DNA of 64,000 nucleotides from CAIQPS01 sp963721365 (lineage in GTDB: Bacteria > Actinomycetota > Thermoleophilia > RBG-16-64-13): contig CAVRJE010000007.1 in assembly GCA_963721365.1 (NCBI GenBank), positions 138,385 through 202,384 on the forward strand, read 5' to 3'. The notes beneath the pieces were generated by a model, which saw only the letters and a program-made list of their open reading frames with translations, did not search any database and was not told the origin of the DNA. Shown here in pieces: positions 29,263-38,570 of the stretch (position 1 is the stretch's first letter; each line of letters opens with the position of its first letter). The translations under genes and the position numbers were made by a program.

Positions 29263-30707
29263 TGCGGGAACCGTGGACTGACGACTCACCCCATGATGAG
29301 TGCGGGGTGTTCGCCATTTACGCCCCGGAGATGGATGTCGCCCGCCTGACCTTCTTCGCCCTCTTCGCCCTGCAGCACCGCGGTCAGGAATCGGCCGGCA
29401 TAGCGGTCACCGACGGTTCTCGCTTGATCGTCCACAAGGACATGGGGTTGGTGTCGCAGGTGTTCGAGGAGGCCATCCTGCAGACGCTTCCCGGGCAACT
29501 GGCCATCGGGCACGTGCGCTACTCGACGACCGGCTCCAGCGAGATGCGGAACGCTCAGCCCTTCGCCCGCACCCGGAACGGCTCGTTCATCGCCCTGGCT
29601 CACAACGGCAACCTGGTCAACACCGACGAACTGCGCGCCGGCCTCCTGGAGAGCGGGCACATCTTCGAGAGCACGTCCGACACCGAGGTCATCGCGGCCT
29701 TGCTGGCGGAACACCCTTCCCACGACATCCGGGGCGCGTTGCGGGACATCATCCCCAGGCTGCGCGGCGCCTTCAGCGCGGTGTTGCTCACCCGCGACGC
29801 GGTGATCGGCTTCCGCGACCCCTACGGCGTCCGTCCCCTGGTGCTTGGTGAGGTCGAGGGGCGGTACTGCCTGGCTAGTGAGTCGTCTGGCCTGGACATC
29901 ATCGGGGCCAAGTCGATCCGCGAGATCGAGCCGGGGGAGATCTGCTGGATCGACGAGGAGGGCTACCACATAGAGCAGGTCGTCGACCGCAAGCGGGAAG
30001 CGCTCTGCGTCTTCGAGTTCATCTACTTCGCGCGTCCGGACTCGGTGATGAAAGGCCAGACGCTGTATACCGCCCGCAGCCGGATGGGTGAAGAGCTGGC
30101 GCGCGAGTCCCCGGTGGAGGCCGATCTGGTGATCCCCGTCCCCGACACGGGGAACTCTGCCGCTATCGGCTACGCGGCGGGGAGCGGCATCACCTACGGC
30201 GAGGCCTTGATCAAGAACCGCTACATCGGACGGACGTTCATCAACCCCGAGGACCGGGTGCGGAAGCTGGGCATCCGCATGAAGTTCAATCCCTTGAGTT
30301 CGGCCATCCGGGGCAAGCGCCTGGTGGTCGTCGACGACTCCATCGTGCGGGGGAACACCACCCGGGCGCTGGTCCGGGTGCTCTTCGAGGCCGGGGCGAA
30401 GGAAGTCCACCTGCGGATAAGCTCGCCCCCCATCGTCTTCCCCTGTTTCTATGGCATCGACATGGCCGACCAGGACGAGTTCATCGCCTTCGGGAAGAGC
30501 GTGGACGAGATCAGCGAGGAGCTGGGGGCCACCTCCATAGCCTACCTGTCGCTCGAGGGGCTCATGCGGGCGGCTCGGGCCGGCGACATGGAAGACTGCT
30601 TCTGCGCCGCCTGTTTCACCGGGGACTACCCGTGCGAGGTGCCGGAAGAGCTACGCCTGTCGAAGTTCCGCTACGAAGAGAGCGCCTGCGGCGCGCTGGA
30701 GGACTAG
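29259..30707 (+). CDS. purF: Amidophosphoribosyltransferase
   Basis: 482 residues. First step of purine synthesis, PRPP + Gln to phosphoribosylamine. A propeptide of about 14 residues precedes the nucleophile Cys in DECGVFAIYAPE, as in the self-processed Bacillus-type enzyme. PRPP loop VVVDDSIVRGNTTRALV. Cys residues at CVFEFIYFARPDS, FPCFYGIDM and CFCAACFTGDYP are placed like the four ligands of the [4Fe-4S] cluster in that type, which makes it oxygen-sensitive. It overlaps purL by 4 bases, and its stop shares CTAG with the convergent cytochrome gene. Confidence 0.96.
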   Translation: MMREPWTDDSPHDECGVFAIYAPEMDVARLTFFALFALQHRGQESAGIAVTDGSRLIVHKDMGLVSQVFEEAILQTLPGQLAIGHVRYSTTGSSEMRNAQPFARTRNGSFIALAHNGNLVNTDELRAGLLESGHIFESTSDTEVIAALLAEHPSHDIRGALRDIIPRLRGAFSAVLLTRDAVIGFRDPYGVRPLVLGEVEGRYCLASESSGLDIIGAKSIREIEPGEICWIDEEGYHIEQVVDRKREALCVFEFIYFARPDSVMKGQTLYTARSRMGEELARESPVEADLVIPVPDTGNSAAIGYAAGSGITYGEALIKNRYIGRTFINPEDRVRKLGIRMKFNPLSSAIRGKRLVVVDDSIVRGNTTRALVRVLFEAGAKEVHLRISSPPIVFPCFYGIDMADQDEFIAFGKSVDEISEELGATSIAYLSLEGLMRAARAGDMEDCFCAACFTGDYPCEVPEELRLSKFRYEESACGALED

Positions 30708-32161
30708 TCTCCCGACGGCGGGTTGCCCCCGTGGCAGGTGCACGAACTGGTCGCAAAGCCGCTGGGGTGACACTTGACGCAGGCGAAGCTTCTGGAGCTG
30801 TGCTCTCCTCCGGTCGCGGGGTGGCGGAAGGTGGAGGGTTTCCACGCGTTGGTCGTGTGGCACGACGCACAGTTCGTCAGACCGCCATGCTGCTTGCCAT
30901 GGCAGGAGACGCAGTTCTTGCCGGCCGCGGGGAAATTCGTACCCGGTATCGTCGTTCCGCCCGGCGTGGTCACGTGGCAATCGCCGCAGGACAGCTTGGC
31001 GTGCGCGCCCTGGAGGGCGAACGGATGTTCAAAGTCCACCTTGCTCCACTCGGTGGGTGTGTGGCAGGTCGCGCAATCGGTCAGGCCTCCGTGCTGATCG
31101 CCGTGGCAGGAGACGCACGATGGATCGGGCAAGGGGAATTGTGTGCCGGGCACGGTGGCGCCCCCAGGCTTGCTGACATGGCACTCCTTGCAGGCAAGGT
31201 CCGCGTGGGCGCCGGTAAGAGAAAGCGGGTGTTTGAAGTCCACGTTCGTCCACGACGTTGGTGCGTGGCACGAACCGCAGTCGGTCAGCCCTCCGTGCTT
31301 GTCCTCGTGGCACGAGATGCAGGCCGGGTCGGCTTTTCCCAAAGACGTGCCCGCTATGTTCTCCACCCCTTGTTTGCTTACGTGACAGTCCTTGCAGGCA
31401 AGATTGGCGTGAGCACCGGTGACGGGGAACGGGTGTTCGGTCGTCCCGCTGGCCCAACTCGTCGCGCCGTGACAATTGCTGCATTCCCCCCGAGCCTCGT
31501 GCGGCGCCGTGTGGCAGTAGGAGCAGTCGTTGGGGGCGATGCTCCCGTTGTGGCATTGGAGGCAGGACGACATGGCCGCCGGGTCCTGGTAGTAGGGCGG
31601 ATTGACGGTGGTGTGGACGAAGCGCACGTGGCAGCTGATGCAGTCCAGGCCGGAGTGCTTGTCATGGGAGAAGGTGACGGTGGGCAGGGTGGGATCCGGG
31701 GGCGGGTTATGGCACGCGAGGCAGTTGGAGTTGGGGATCTGCCTCGTGACGGCGAGCGGCGCGTCCGGGTGGGACGAGAAGTGGACGTAGATCTCCCGGA
31801 ACGAGCCGAGCTTCGTCTCGATGTAGGGAATGGCGCCCGGAGGGATGTGACACTCGCGGCATTCCACGCTGCTGTGCGTTGAGGCCTGCCAGCTCTGGTA
31901 GTAGGGATCCATCTCGTGACAGCTGTCGCAGAAGGAGCTGGCGCTGGTGTAGTGCGCGGTCACGAACGCGGAGATGATGAGCACGACGATGACGGCCCCG
32001 ATGATGGAGAGGGCTATCACCCAGCGGCGGCGGCGCTTCTTGTGGGGCTTGCCGGCCGGCGGGGGAGGAGCGTCAGGGGGTGCCGGCGCGGCATCCGCAG
32101 GGCCCGGCTCCTCGGCAAGGCTGTCCGCGGCGCCCGGATCGGCCGGATTCTCCGTGTTCAC
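30704..32161 (-). CDS. NapC/NirT-like multihaem cytochrome c with repeat extension
   Basis: About 485 residues if it starts at GTG 32161; the start is uncertain because the frame is open upstream. Pro/Ala-rich cytoplasmic N-terminus, basic KKRRRR, one membrane helix (residues 47-69), then a NapC/NrfH-like segment with CDSCH and CRECH, then tandem modules of about 55 residues (HGGLTDCGSCH, HP...GAH..LxCxxCHV, PGTxF....CVSCH). I count 17 CxxCH haem sites plus one CxCH near the C-terminus. It would pass electrons from membrane quinol to an outside acceptor. No cytochrome maturation gene apart from ccdA is in the window. Confidence 0.85.
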   Translation of the reverse strand: MNTENPADPGAADSLAEEPGPADAAPAPPDAPPPPAGKPHKKRRRRWVIALSIIGAVIVVLIISAFVTAHYTSASSFCDSCHEMDPYYQSWQASTHSSVECRECHIPPGAIPYIETKLGSFREIYVHFSSHPDAPLAVTRQIPNSNCLACHNPPPDPTLPTVTFSHDKHSGLDCISCHVRFVHTTVNPPYYQDPAAMSSCLQCHNGSIAPNDCSYCHTAPHEARGECSNCHGATSWASGTTEHPFPVTGAHANLACKDCHVSKQGVENIAGTSLGKADPACISCHEDKHGGLTDCGSCHAPTSWTNVDFKHPLSLTGAHADLACKECHVSKPGGATVPGTQFPLPDPSCVSCHGDQHGGLTDCATCHTPTEWSKVDFEHPFALQGAHAKLSCGDCHVTTPGGTTIPGTNFPAAGKNCVSCHGKQHGGLTNCASCHTTNAWKPSTFRHPATGGEHSSRSFACVKCHPSGFATSSCTCHGGNPPSGD

Positions 32162-32324
32162 CCGCTCGTCTTGGTCCACGACTGCCCCATTCACACGCGT
32201 GCTCGCAGAAGCCACCCTCATACAGCACAGTAGTCGACGGGGGGTGGCGGCGCAAGTGGTGTGATCGAGATGTGGGCCGGCCACAGCACGCCGGGTCGGA
32301 GCAGCCGCGAGTGCCGACCGGCCG
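32162..32324. other. Gap between the cytochrome and ABC ATPase genes
   Basis: 163 bases. It may hold the promoter and the true start of the cytochrome gene (an in-frame ATG lies at 32221). I see no clear -35/-10 pair or hairpin on either strand. Confidence 0.3.
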
Positions 32325-33632
32325 CTAGCGCGGAACTGCCGGCGCCGCGAGCGACTCGACCGCCTGGCGCACATCGGTGAAGCGGTCCGCACCGGCGGCG
32401 AATAGCTGCTCGACGAGCTCGGTCGCGCGGCCCCCACTCAGATCGCGTTGTTCGATGGGGGGCGAATCGGCTACCGCGACCTTCTTGCCTGCCTGGGCCG
32501 CCGCGAGGGCGACCGCGAGGGGCTCGAGGTTCCCGGGGCCAAAGAAGATCGCCGAGACAAAGACGACGTCGGCCTCGTCCAGGTGCGCTTTCAACTGCTC
32601 GACCGCTTCCTGGGGGAAGGGCTGGAACGGCGGCGCAGCCACCACCTCGAGCTCGTACCGCTGAGCGGTGGCGTAATCGGTGTCGAAAACGCTGACTATG
32701 CCCACCGTGGGCGAGAACCCGTGGAGGACGAGTTCCTCTATAAGTTCCGAGGCCGCGCCGCCGCCGGCGATCACGTGCACCCGCTTCTCGCCGGCGTCTC
32801 CGGTGGCGGTCACGACTCCGCTGTCCGAGGCGCGGGCCCAGAGAGGAGTGAGGTACGGTCTCCTGCCCTGGCGATGGACCGCGACCCTCACCCGGAAGAC
32901 CTCCAGGATCAGCCGGGGATCGAGGACCTCTTCCGGTGCTCCCCGGGCGGCGATGTGCCCGGCGTCGAGCAGGAGGAGCTCGTCACAGTACTGGGCCGCC
33001 ATGTTGAGGTCGTGGAGCACGACGACGATGGTCTTGCCGGCCGAGTGGAGCCCTCCGAGCAACTGCATGACCTCCAGCTGGTGGTTTAGGTCCAGGTTGT
33101 TGAGCGGCTCGTCGAGCAGGAGGACCGGGGTCTCCTGGGCGAGGGTCTGGGCGATCAGCGCCCGCTGCCGCTCGCCTCCGGAGAGCTCGGTGACGAGCCG
33201 GCCGGAGAGCTCGGTCATTCCCGTCGCCTCGAGCGCGGAGGCCACAGCCGTCCGCTCGGCCTCGGTCCCGCCTGCGGCGCCGCGCCGCCCGAGCGGGTGC
33301 GCGTAGCGCCCCATGGCGACCATCTCTTCAACGGTGAAGCCGAAGTCGAGGGTGAACTGCTGGGGGACGACCCCGATGAGACGGGCCACCTCGGTCGCTC
33401 TGTAGTGGGAGAGCGGCCGATCCTGGAGCAGGACGCTCCCGGCGTTCGGCTTGATGCCGCCCGTGAGCACCCGCAGCAGAGTGGTCTTTCCCGACCCGTT
33501 CGGCCCGAGGATCCCGAGGAAGGCCCCGACAGGGACATCGAGGTCGAGGGGGCCGAGCACGAGGCGCGTGCCGTAGCTGACCTGGAGTCCTGTCAAGCGA
33601 TAGACGCTATGTGTCTCCGCCGAGCTGGTCAC
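32325..33632 (-). CDS. Cobalamin/iron-siderophore-type ABC ATPase with C-terminal extension
   Basis: 435 residues. ATPase domain (residues 1-about 265): Walker A GILGPNGSGKTTLLRVL, Q loop VVPQQF, signature LSGGERQRA, Walker B VLLLDEPLNNLD, H loop VVLHDLNMAAQY. After it comes an extra domain of about 150 residues (VHVIAGGGAASELIEELVLHGF, DTDYATAQRYELEVVAAPPF, DVVFVSAIFFGPGNL, KKVAVADSPP) that looks like a Rossmann-type fold and is not part of a normal BtuD/FecE ATPase. The operon behind a cobalamin riboswitch makes B12/corrinoid import the likely job. Confidence 0.88.
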   Translation of the reverse strand: MTSSAETHSVYRLTGLQVSYGTRLVLGPLDLDVPVGAFLGILGPNGSGKTTLLRVLTGGIKPNAGSVLLQDRPLSHYRATEVARLIGVVPQQFTLDFGFTVEEMVAMGRYAHPLGRRGAAGGTEAERTAVASALEATGMTELSGRLVTELSGGERQRALIAQTLAQETPVLLLDEPLNNLDLNHQLEVMQLLGGLHSAGKTIVVVLHDLNMAAQYCDELLLLDAGHIAARGAPEEVLDPRLILEVFRVRVAVHRQGRRPYLTPLWARASDSGVVTATGDAGEKRVHVIAGGGAASELIEELVLHGFSPTVGIVSVFDTDYATAQRYELEVVAAPPFQPFPQEAVEQLKAHLDEADVVFVSAIFFGPGNLEPLAVALAAAQAGKKVAVADSPPIEQRDLSGGRATELVEQLFAAGADRFTDVRQAVESLAAPAVPR

Positions 33633-33633
33633 C

Positions 33634-34680
33634 CTACACGCCCTTCCGCGAGCGCAGAAGATAGAGGAAGAACGGCCCCCCGACCGCGGCGGTGATGATG
33701 CCGACGGGGATCTCCGCGGGGGCTAGAGCCGTGCGGGCCACCGTATCGGCCGCGAGGAGCAGCAAGGCCCCGAACACGGCCGACGCCGGCAGCAGTCTGC
33801 GGTGATCGGGTCCCACCAGGATGCGCATGATATGGGGCACCATCAGACCGATGAAGCCTATGAGTCCGGCGAAGGCCACAGCGGCCGCGGTGGTGAGCGA
33901 GGCGGCGATCATCAGGTTGCGGCGGGTGCGCTGCCCATCGACCCCCAGTTCCCGGGCCCGCTCCTCGCCCATGAGCAACAGGTTCAGCCTTCGCGACATC
34001 AGCATCATGTAGATGAAGCCTACCGCCACAACGGGCAAGACGATATAGACCTTGTTCCATGTGGCCGTCGTCAGACCTCCCATCAACCACACGACGACCG
34101 TGTGCAGGTCGCTCTCGGTGGCGACCATGAGGAACGACATGATCGCAGTCAGCGTGGACCCGACGGCCACGCCGGACAGGAGTAGGGAGGCGCCGGCAGT
34201 CTGTCCGGAGAAGGTGGCCAGACGGTAGACGACGAAGGCCGCGAGCGTGGCGCCGACGAAGGCCAGCAGGGGGAGGCCATAGATGCCGAGGCTCGTGAGG
34301 GGTCTGAAGACGATGGCGATGGTCGCCCCGAGGCCCGCTCCCGCAGAAACGCCAAGCAGGTAGGGCTCGGCCAGCGGGTTGCGGAAGACGCCCTGGAACG
34401 AGGCCCCGGCTGTGGAAAGGCCGACTCCGACGAGGAGGGCGAGAACGATCCGGGGCAGCCGGAGACTGAGGAGAAGACGCGGCGCCCAGTCGGGGTAGTC
34501 GCCGGTCGCATCCGCGCCGTGGACCAGGAGGCCTCCGATGGCCCGAAGAGCCTCGCCGACCGACAGGCCGGCCGCCCCGACGACCGCCGAAACGAGGACG
34601 ACCACGACCAGCGCGGCCACCAGGGCCAACATGACCAGACGATAGGTCCTGCGGCGGTCGGCGCCGGCTATCACGTGCAC
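33634..34680 (-). CDS. FecCD/BtuC-type ABC permease
   Basis: 348 residues with about ten membrane helices. Family marks: LRLPRIVLALLVGVGLSTAGASFQGVFRNPLAEPYLLGVSAGAGLGA in pieces, FIGLMVPHIMRILVGPDHRRLLPASAVFGA, and EIPVGIITAAVGGPFFLYLL at the end. The last block is the typical coupling and terminal helix of BtuC. It precedes the ATPase gene by 1 base. Complete. Confidence 0.93.
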   Translation of the reverse strand: MHVIAGADRRRTYRLVMLALVAALVVVVLVSAVVGAAGLSVGEALRAIGGLLVHGADATGDYPDWAPRLLLSLRLPRIVLALLVGVGLSTAGASFQGVFRNPLAEPYLLGVSAGAGLGATIAIVFRPLTSLGIYGLPLLAFVGATLAAFVVYRLATFSGQTAGASLLLSGVAVGSTLTAIMSFLMVATESDLHTVVVWLMGGLTTATWNKVYIVLPVVAVGFIYMMLMSRRLNLLLMGEERARELGVDGQRTRRNLMIAASLTTAAAVAFAGLIGFIGLMVPHIMRILVGPDHRRLLPASAVFGALLLLAADTVARTALAPAEIPVGIITAAVGGPFFLYLLRSRKGV

Positions 34681-34758
34681 TCCTCCTGTCCGCGCCGTCC
34701 GGCGCCCTGCTCCCCGAGCGCGGGGAGCAGGGCGCCAAGACCGGTCGCGAGACCGGGG

Positions 34759-35864
34759 CTAGAAGGCCCCCGGGTGAACGGCTTTGGCCAGCGCCTGGAC
34801 GCCCTCACCTATCCGGGGCCCGGGCTGGGTGATCACCACGTCGTCGACGATGGAGACCGCCCCCTCCTTGACCGCGGTCAGATTGGCGAAGCGGGGATCG
34901 GAGGTGAACTCGTCGACGCTCTTGTAGACGCTGCCCGGCAGCAGGATCACATCGGGGTCGGCCGCCACGAGCTGTTCGGGCGTGAACTGGAAGTAAGGCT
35001 GTCCGGCGGCCGGCGAACCTGCCGTCGAACCGACGTTGGTGGCGCCCACCAGCTTGAGCAGCTCATCGACGAACGAGCCCTCGCCGGCGGTCCAGAGGGT
35101 GTTGTCGAGCGCGTAGAAGACTTTGGGGGAGAAATCGAGCTTCGAGGTGACGTCGGTCACGCCTTTGATCTGGGCCTTGATCGAATCGACCACTTCGGCC
35201 GCTTTGCCGGTCGCGCCGGTCGCCGCTCCCACCGTGGTGATGTTCGCGTAGATCTGGTCCAAGGTCATCGGGTTGAGGATCAGTACCGGTGCTCCCGCTG
35301 TCTGCACCGGGGCCAGGGCTTCCTCGTTGCCCGAATAGCCCACCACCAGGTCGGGGCTGAGAGCCATGATCGCCTCGGTATTCGCCTGGAAGTCGCCGAT
35401 CTTGGCTATGCTCGCGGCCTCCGGAGGCTCCCCGGGCAGGGAGGTGGTTCCGACCACTCTGTCGCCCACTCCGAGCGCGAAGAGCGTCCAGGTATTGGCG
35501 GGGGCGGTGGACACGATGCGCATGGGCTTGGTTTTGATCGTCGCACTGTTGCCGTTGTCGTCGGTCACCGTGACCGGGAAGGTCCCCTCGGCCGGTTGAG
35601 CGACGGTCGACGCGGTCGTTTCGGTCGGCGCCGCGGTGGTCGACGTCTCGGCGGGAGCCGCCGTGGAGGCGGTCGTGGCGGGCGAGGCGGTCGTTTCGGT
35701 GACGTCGTGCCCGACCCGCACCCGGCGAGAAGCAGGGCGCTGCTCAGAAGCAGCATCAGGACCACAAGCAACGCGAGTGGGACGAAGGGTAGGTGGGTGC
35801 GCCGCCGCGAAGGTGGCAGGTCTGGCCCCGCCGTGGAACGGCGTGGCCTCGGATGTCCGGTCAT
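34759..35864 (-). CDS. BtuF/FecB-type substrate-binding lipoprotein, one frameshift
   Basis: ATG 35864 follows AAAGGAG. Signal peptide with hydrophobic LALLVVLMLLLSSALLLAG and lipobox LAGC, then a Thr/Ala-rich linker and a helical-backbone type III binding fold (PMRIVSTAPANTWTLFALGVGDRVVGTT, LVVGYSGNEEALAPV, VILLPGSVYKSVDEF). The frame breaks near 35712; one G added to GGG joins CGSG to HDVTETTAS. The corrected length is about 368 aa. As written, the frame of the mature part stays open far upstream, across the riboswitch, which is not real coding. Confidence 0.88.
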
Positions 35865-36014
35865 GCGGACTCCTTTCGGTTCGACATATGGTCAAGGCCC
35901 GCAAGATGGTGGAGAGCAGGTTGGCTACTCCCCGGCCTGACCACGCGACGGTCGAACCGAGTTGGCGCCCTGGGACATCAGGGCGGAGTCGCTCTCTCCA
36001 CGGAAAGCGTCTGC

Positions 36015-36192
36015 TCCTCCTCCGTAGCAGGTATCTGGCTCCCGAGAACCCGCCGCCCGCCCGGCGCCGCCTTTCGGCGGGCCGTCGCTGGCGAGCAGGA
36101 ACCCCGGTTACAGTGGCGGGACCGCGCCGGCTTCTCACCGGCTTCCCTCTCGGCCTCGGCGTACCGAGGCCTGACTGCGGAGGCACCATGCT
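36015..36192 (-). promoter_or_regulatory. Cobalamin riboswitch
   Basis: On the minus strand, upstream of the binding-protein gene, the conserved parts appear in order: GGTGCC near 36188, GAGAGGGAAGCCGGTGAGAA with GCCGGCGCGGTCCC, the invariant GCCACTGTAACCGGGG near 36105, and the B12 box AGCCAGATACCTGC near 36030-36045. It senses adenosylcobalamin or a relative and should turn the importer operon down when cobalamin is plentiful. The expression platform between 35880 and 36010 has GC-rich pairs, but I could not resolve terminator versus RBS sequestration. Confidence 0.92.
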
Positions 36193-36271
36193 TGCAGGGC
36201 GGACTTTAGCACCCGAAGGGCGCGGAGTCCATGCGGGAGCGCCGTCGCTGGCAGTTTGGTACGCTGGTCCC

Positions 36272-36581
36272 GTGAGAAGCTCGGTCAGCATAGTGTTGTT
36301 CTTCCTCTTGAGCGGTTTCTTCCTTGCCCTCCTGGTGGGCGCGATAGAGCGGAACCGCAAACTGCTCGGGATCGCCGGGGCCTGCCTGGTAGTCCTGGTC
36401 TGCATCATCGTGTTCGTCAAACCGGTGCAGTTGCCGTCGCTCTCGGAATTGGTGCACAAGACGACGACCACGACTTCGACGACGACCGGGTCGAGCGGGG
36501 CGCCGACCGCAACGCCGGGCGCGCTCGCCACGACGCGAGGCGCCGGGCACGAGTTCCACCGGCGCGGCGTCGGGCTACTAG
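36272..36581 (+). CDS. Small two-helix membrane protein, one frameshift
   Basis: GTG 36272: MRSSVSIVLFFLLSGFFLALLVG, a short basic loop (ERNRK), a second helix LLGIAGACLVVLVCIIVFV, then a Thr/Ser/Gly-rich tail. As written the frame runs on into purM; dropping one G from GGG near 36544 gives GTSSTGAASGY and a stop at 36579. About 102 aa. Probably the lead gene of purMNH, with which it is cotranscribed. Function unknown. Confidence 0.55.
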
Positions 36582-36649
36582 AGCGGAGGTGGCGCTTGTT
36601 CGATAGGCCCGACAACGTCTTCCCCATCCACTCCGAGCACTCGGTGGAC

Positions 36650-37679
36650 ATGAGCTACCGGCAGGCTGGGGTGGACATCGAGGCTGGGGAGGAGGCCGTC
36701 CGTCTGCATCAAGGCCGACGCGGAGAGCACTTACATCCCCGGGGTGCTTGGTTCCATCGGGGGCTTCGCCGGGATGTTCCAGCTTCCCAGCGGCCTGCAG
36801 GACCCCGTGCTGGTCACGTCCACCGACGGCGTCGGCACCAAGCTCCTGCTCGCGCAGGAGACCGGCCGGCTGGACACTGTCGGTATCGACCTGGTAGCGA
36901 TGTCGGTCAACGACGTTCTCACGGTCGGGGCCCGCCCCATCCTCTTCCTCGACTACGTCGCCGTCGGCCGTCTGCTGCCCGCCGAGATGGCGCGGATCGT
37001 CGCCGGCGTGGCCGAGGGCTGCCGCCAGGCGGGTTGCGCGCTCGTCGGTGGCGAGATGGCGGAGATGCCCGGGCTCTACTCTCCGGGAGAATTCGACGTG
37101 GCCGGCTTCTGCGTCGGTCTGGCAGAGCGGAACAAGCTGATCGACGGTTCCACTGTGGAGGAGGGCGACGCCGTCCTCGGTCTCGCTTCCAGCGGCTTCC
37201 ACTCCAACGGCTACTCGCTGGTCCGGAAGGTGCTGGAGGTCAACGACCTGCGACCGGGCGACCGCTTCCCCCATATGTCGGAGACGATCGCGGACAGCCT
37301 GCTGCTTCCCACTCGCATCTACGTCCGCAGCGTGCTGCGGCTGCTCGACGAAGGCGTGCCGGTGAGGGGAATGGCGCACATCACCGGAGGCGGCATGATC
37401 GGGAACCTGTCCCGGGTGATCCCCGACGGCCTCTCCGCCCGCCTTCACTTCGCGCACTGGAAGATCCCGCCGATGTTTCGGGCTATCCAGCACCTCGGCG
37501 ATATCTCCGACGAGGAGATGTTCGCCACCTTCAACATGGGCGTCGGCTACGTGCTGATCGTCCCCGAGCGCTCAATATCGCACGCGAGTGAGTTGCTGGC
37601 CCAAGGGGGCGAAGAAGTGATCGAGCTGGGCGAGATAGCTGCCGGTCCGGCCAAAGTGACACTGGGAGGTCTACTGTGA
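36650..37679 (+). CDS. purM: AIR synthetase (phosphoribosylformylglycinamidine cyclo-ligase), one frameshift
   Basis: ATG 36650 gives MSYRQAGVDIEAGEEAVR. One extra base near 36710 separates this from IKADAESTYIPGVLGSIGGFAGMFQLP. The body is normal PurM: LVTSTDGVGTKLLLA, GIDLVAMSVNDVLTVGARPILFLDY, ALVGGEMAEMPGLYSPGEFDVAGF, GLASSGFHSNGYSLVR, AHITGGGMIGNLSRV. It closes the imidazole ring to make AIR. Its stop overlaps the purN start. Confidence 0.95.
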
Positions 37680-38480
37680 TGGCGAGCCCAGACGGCGGTG
37701 CTCCCGGCGGTGCGGCACCGCGCGAACCGGCCCCGGGTGAAGAGCCGGTCTTCCGTATCGCCGTGCTGGCCTCGGGAAGCGGATCCAACCTGCAGGCGAT
37801 AATCGATCGGCTGCACCGCCCTCTGTTCGAGGTGATCGATACCGACGAGGACGCGACCGGCGGAGCCGCCGAGCGGGTTCGGCGGCGACGACGTGCCGCT
37901 CGGCGACGCGCCGGCCGGGATGGCCGAGGCCGGAGGGGTCGACGTCCCGCGCATTGAGGTCGTTCTCGTGATCTGCGACATTCCCGGAGCCCGCGCTCTG
38001 GAGCGCGCGGAGCGGGCAGGCATCCGTACGGCGGTGATCCCCGTGGGTGACTTCAAGGATCGGGATGAGCACGAGCTGGCCCTGGTGACCAGGCTCTGCG
38101 AAGCCGAGCCCGACTTGGTGGTGCTCGCCGGATACATGCGGATCGTGTCGCCGTCGCTGCTCAAGGCCTTCCCCTGGCGGGTGATCAACCTGCACCCCGC
38201 GCTTCTGCCGGCGTTTCCGGGGACTCACTCCATCAGCGACGCGGTCCGCTACGGGGTCAAGGTCACCGGGGTGACGGTCCATTTCGTCGACCCGGGCGTC
38301 GACAGCGGCCCGGTGATCGCGCAAGAGGCCGTGCGAGTGGAGGACGGAGATACGCCGGAGACTCTGGCGGCACGCATCCATGAGGTGGAGCACCGGTTGC
38401 TGCCGGCGACCATCCGCCTCATCGCGGCGGGGCGGGTGAAGCCGCCACTTCCGGGAAGCCGGGTGGTGCAGGTAGACTGA
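37679..38480 (+). CDS. purN: GAR transformylase PurN with a central insertion, one frameshift
   Basis: Folate-dependent formylation of GAR. After a 25-residue Gly/Pro/Ala-rich start comes FRIAVLASGSGSNLQAIIDRL. Then about 45 extra residues (IDTDEDATGG, a frame break near 37860, PSGFGGDDVPLGDAPAGMAEAGGVDVPRIE) lie where normal PurN goes straight to the next strand (VVLVICDIPGARALERA). The catalytic part is intact: VVLAGYMRIVSPSLL, RVINLHPALLPAFPGTHS, VTVHFVDPGVDSGPVIAQ. The insertion is a hydrophilic surface loop. Confidence 0.92.
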
Positions 38481-38570
38481 GGGGCGGACTGAGGAACGGC
38501 TTGGGGGGCCGAAGGGCAATACGGGTAAAGAGAGCCGGGGTCGAAACCGGCGGTGAGGGAGGAGAAGACG

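Noticed and set aside
34759..36651. A 630-residue binding protein extending across the riboswitch
   Set aside because: The true start at 35864 has an RBS and a lipoprotein signal in another frame; the upstream part is riboswitch sequence.
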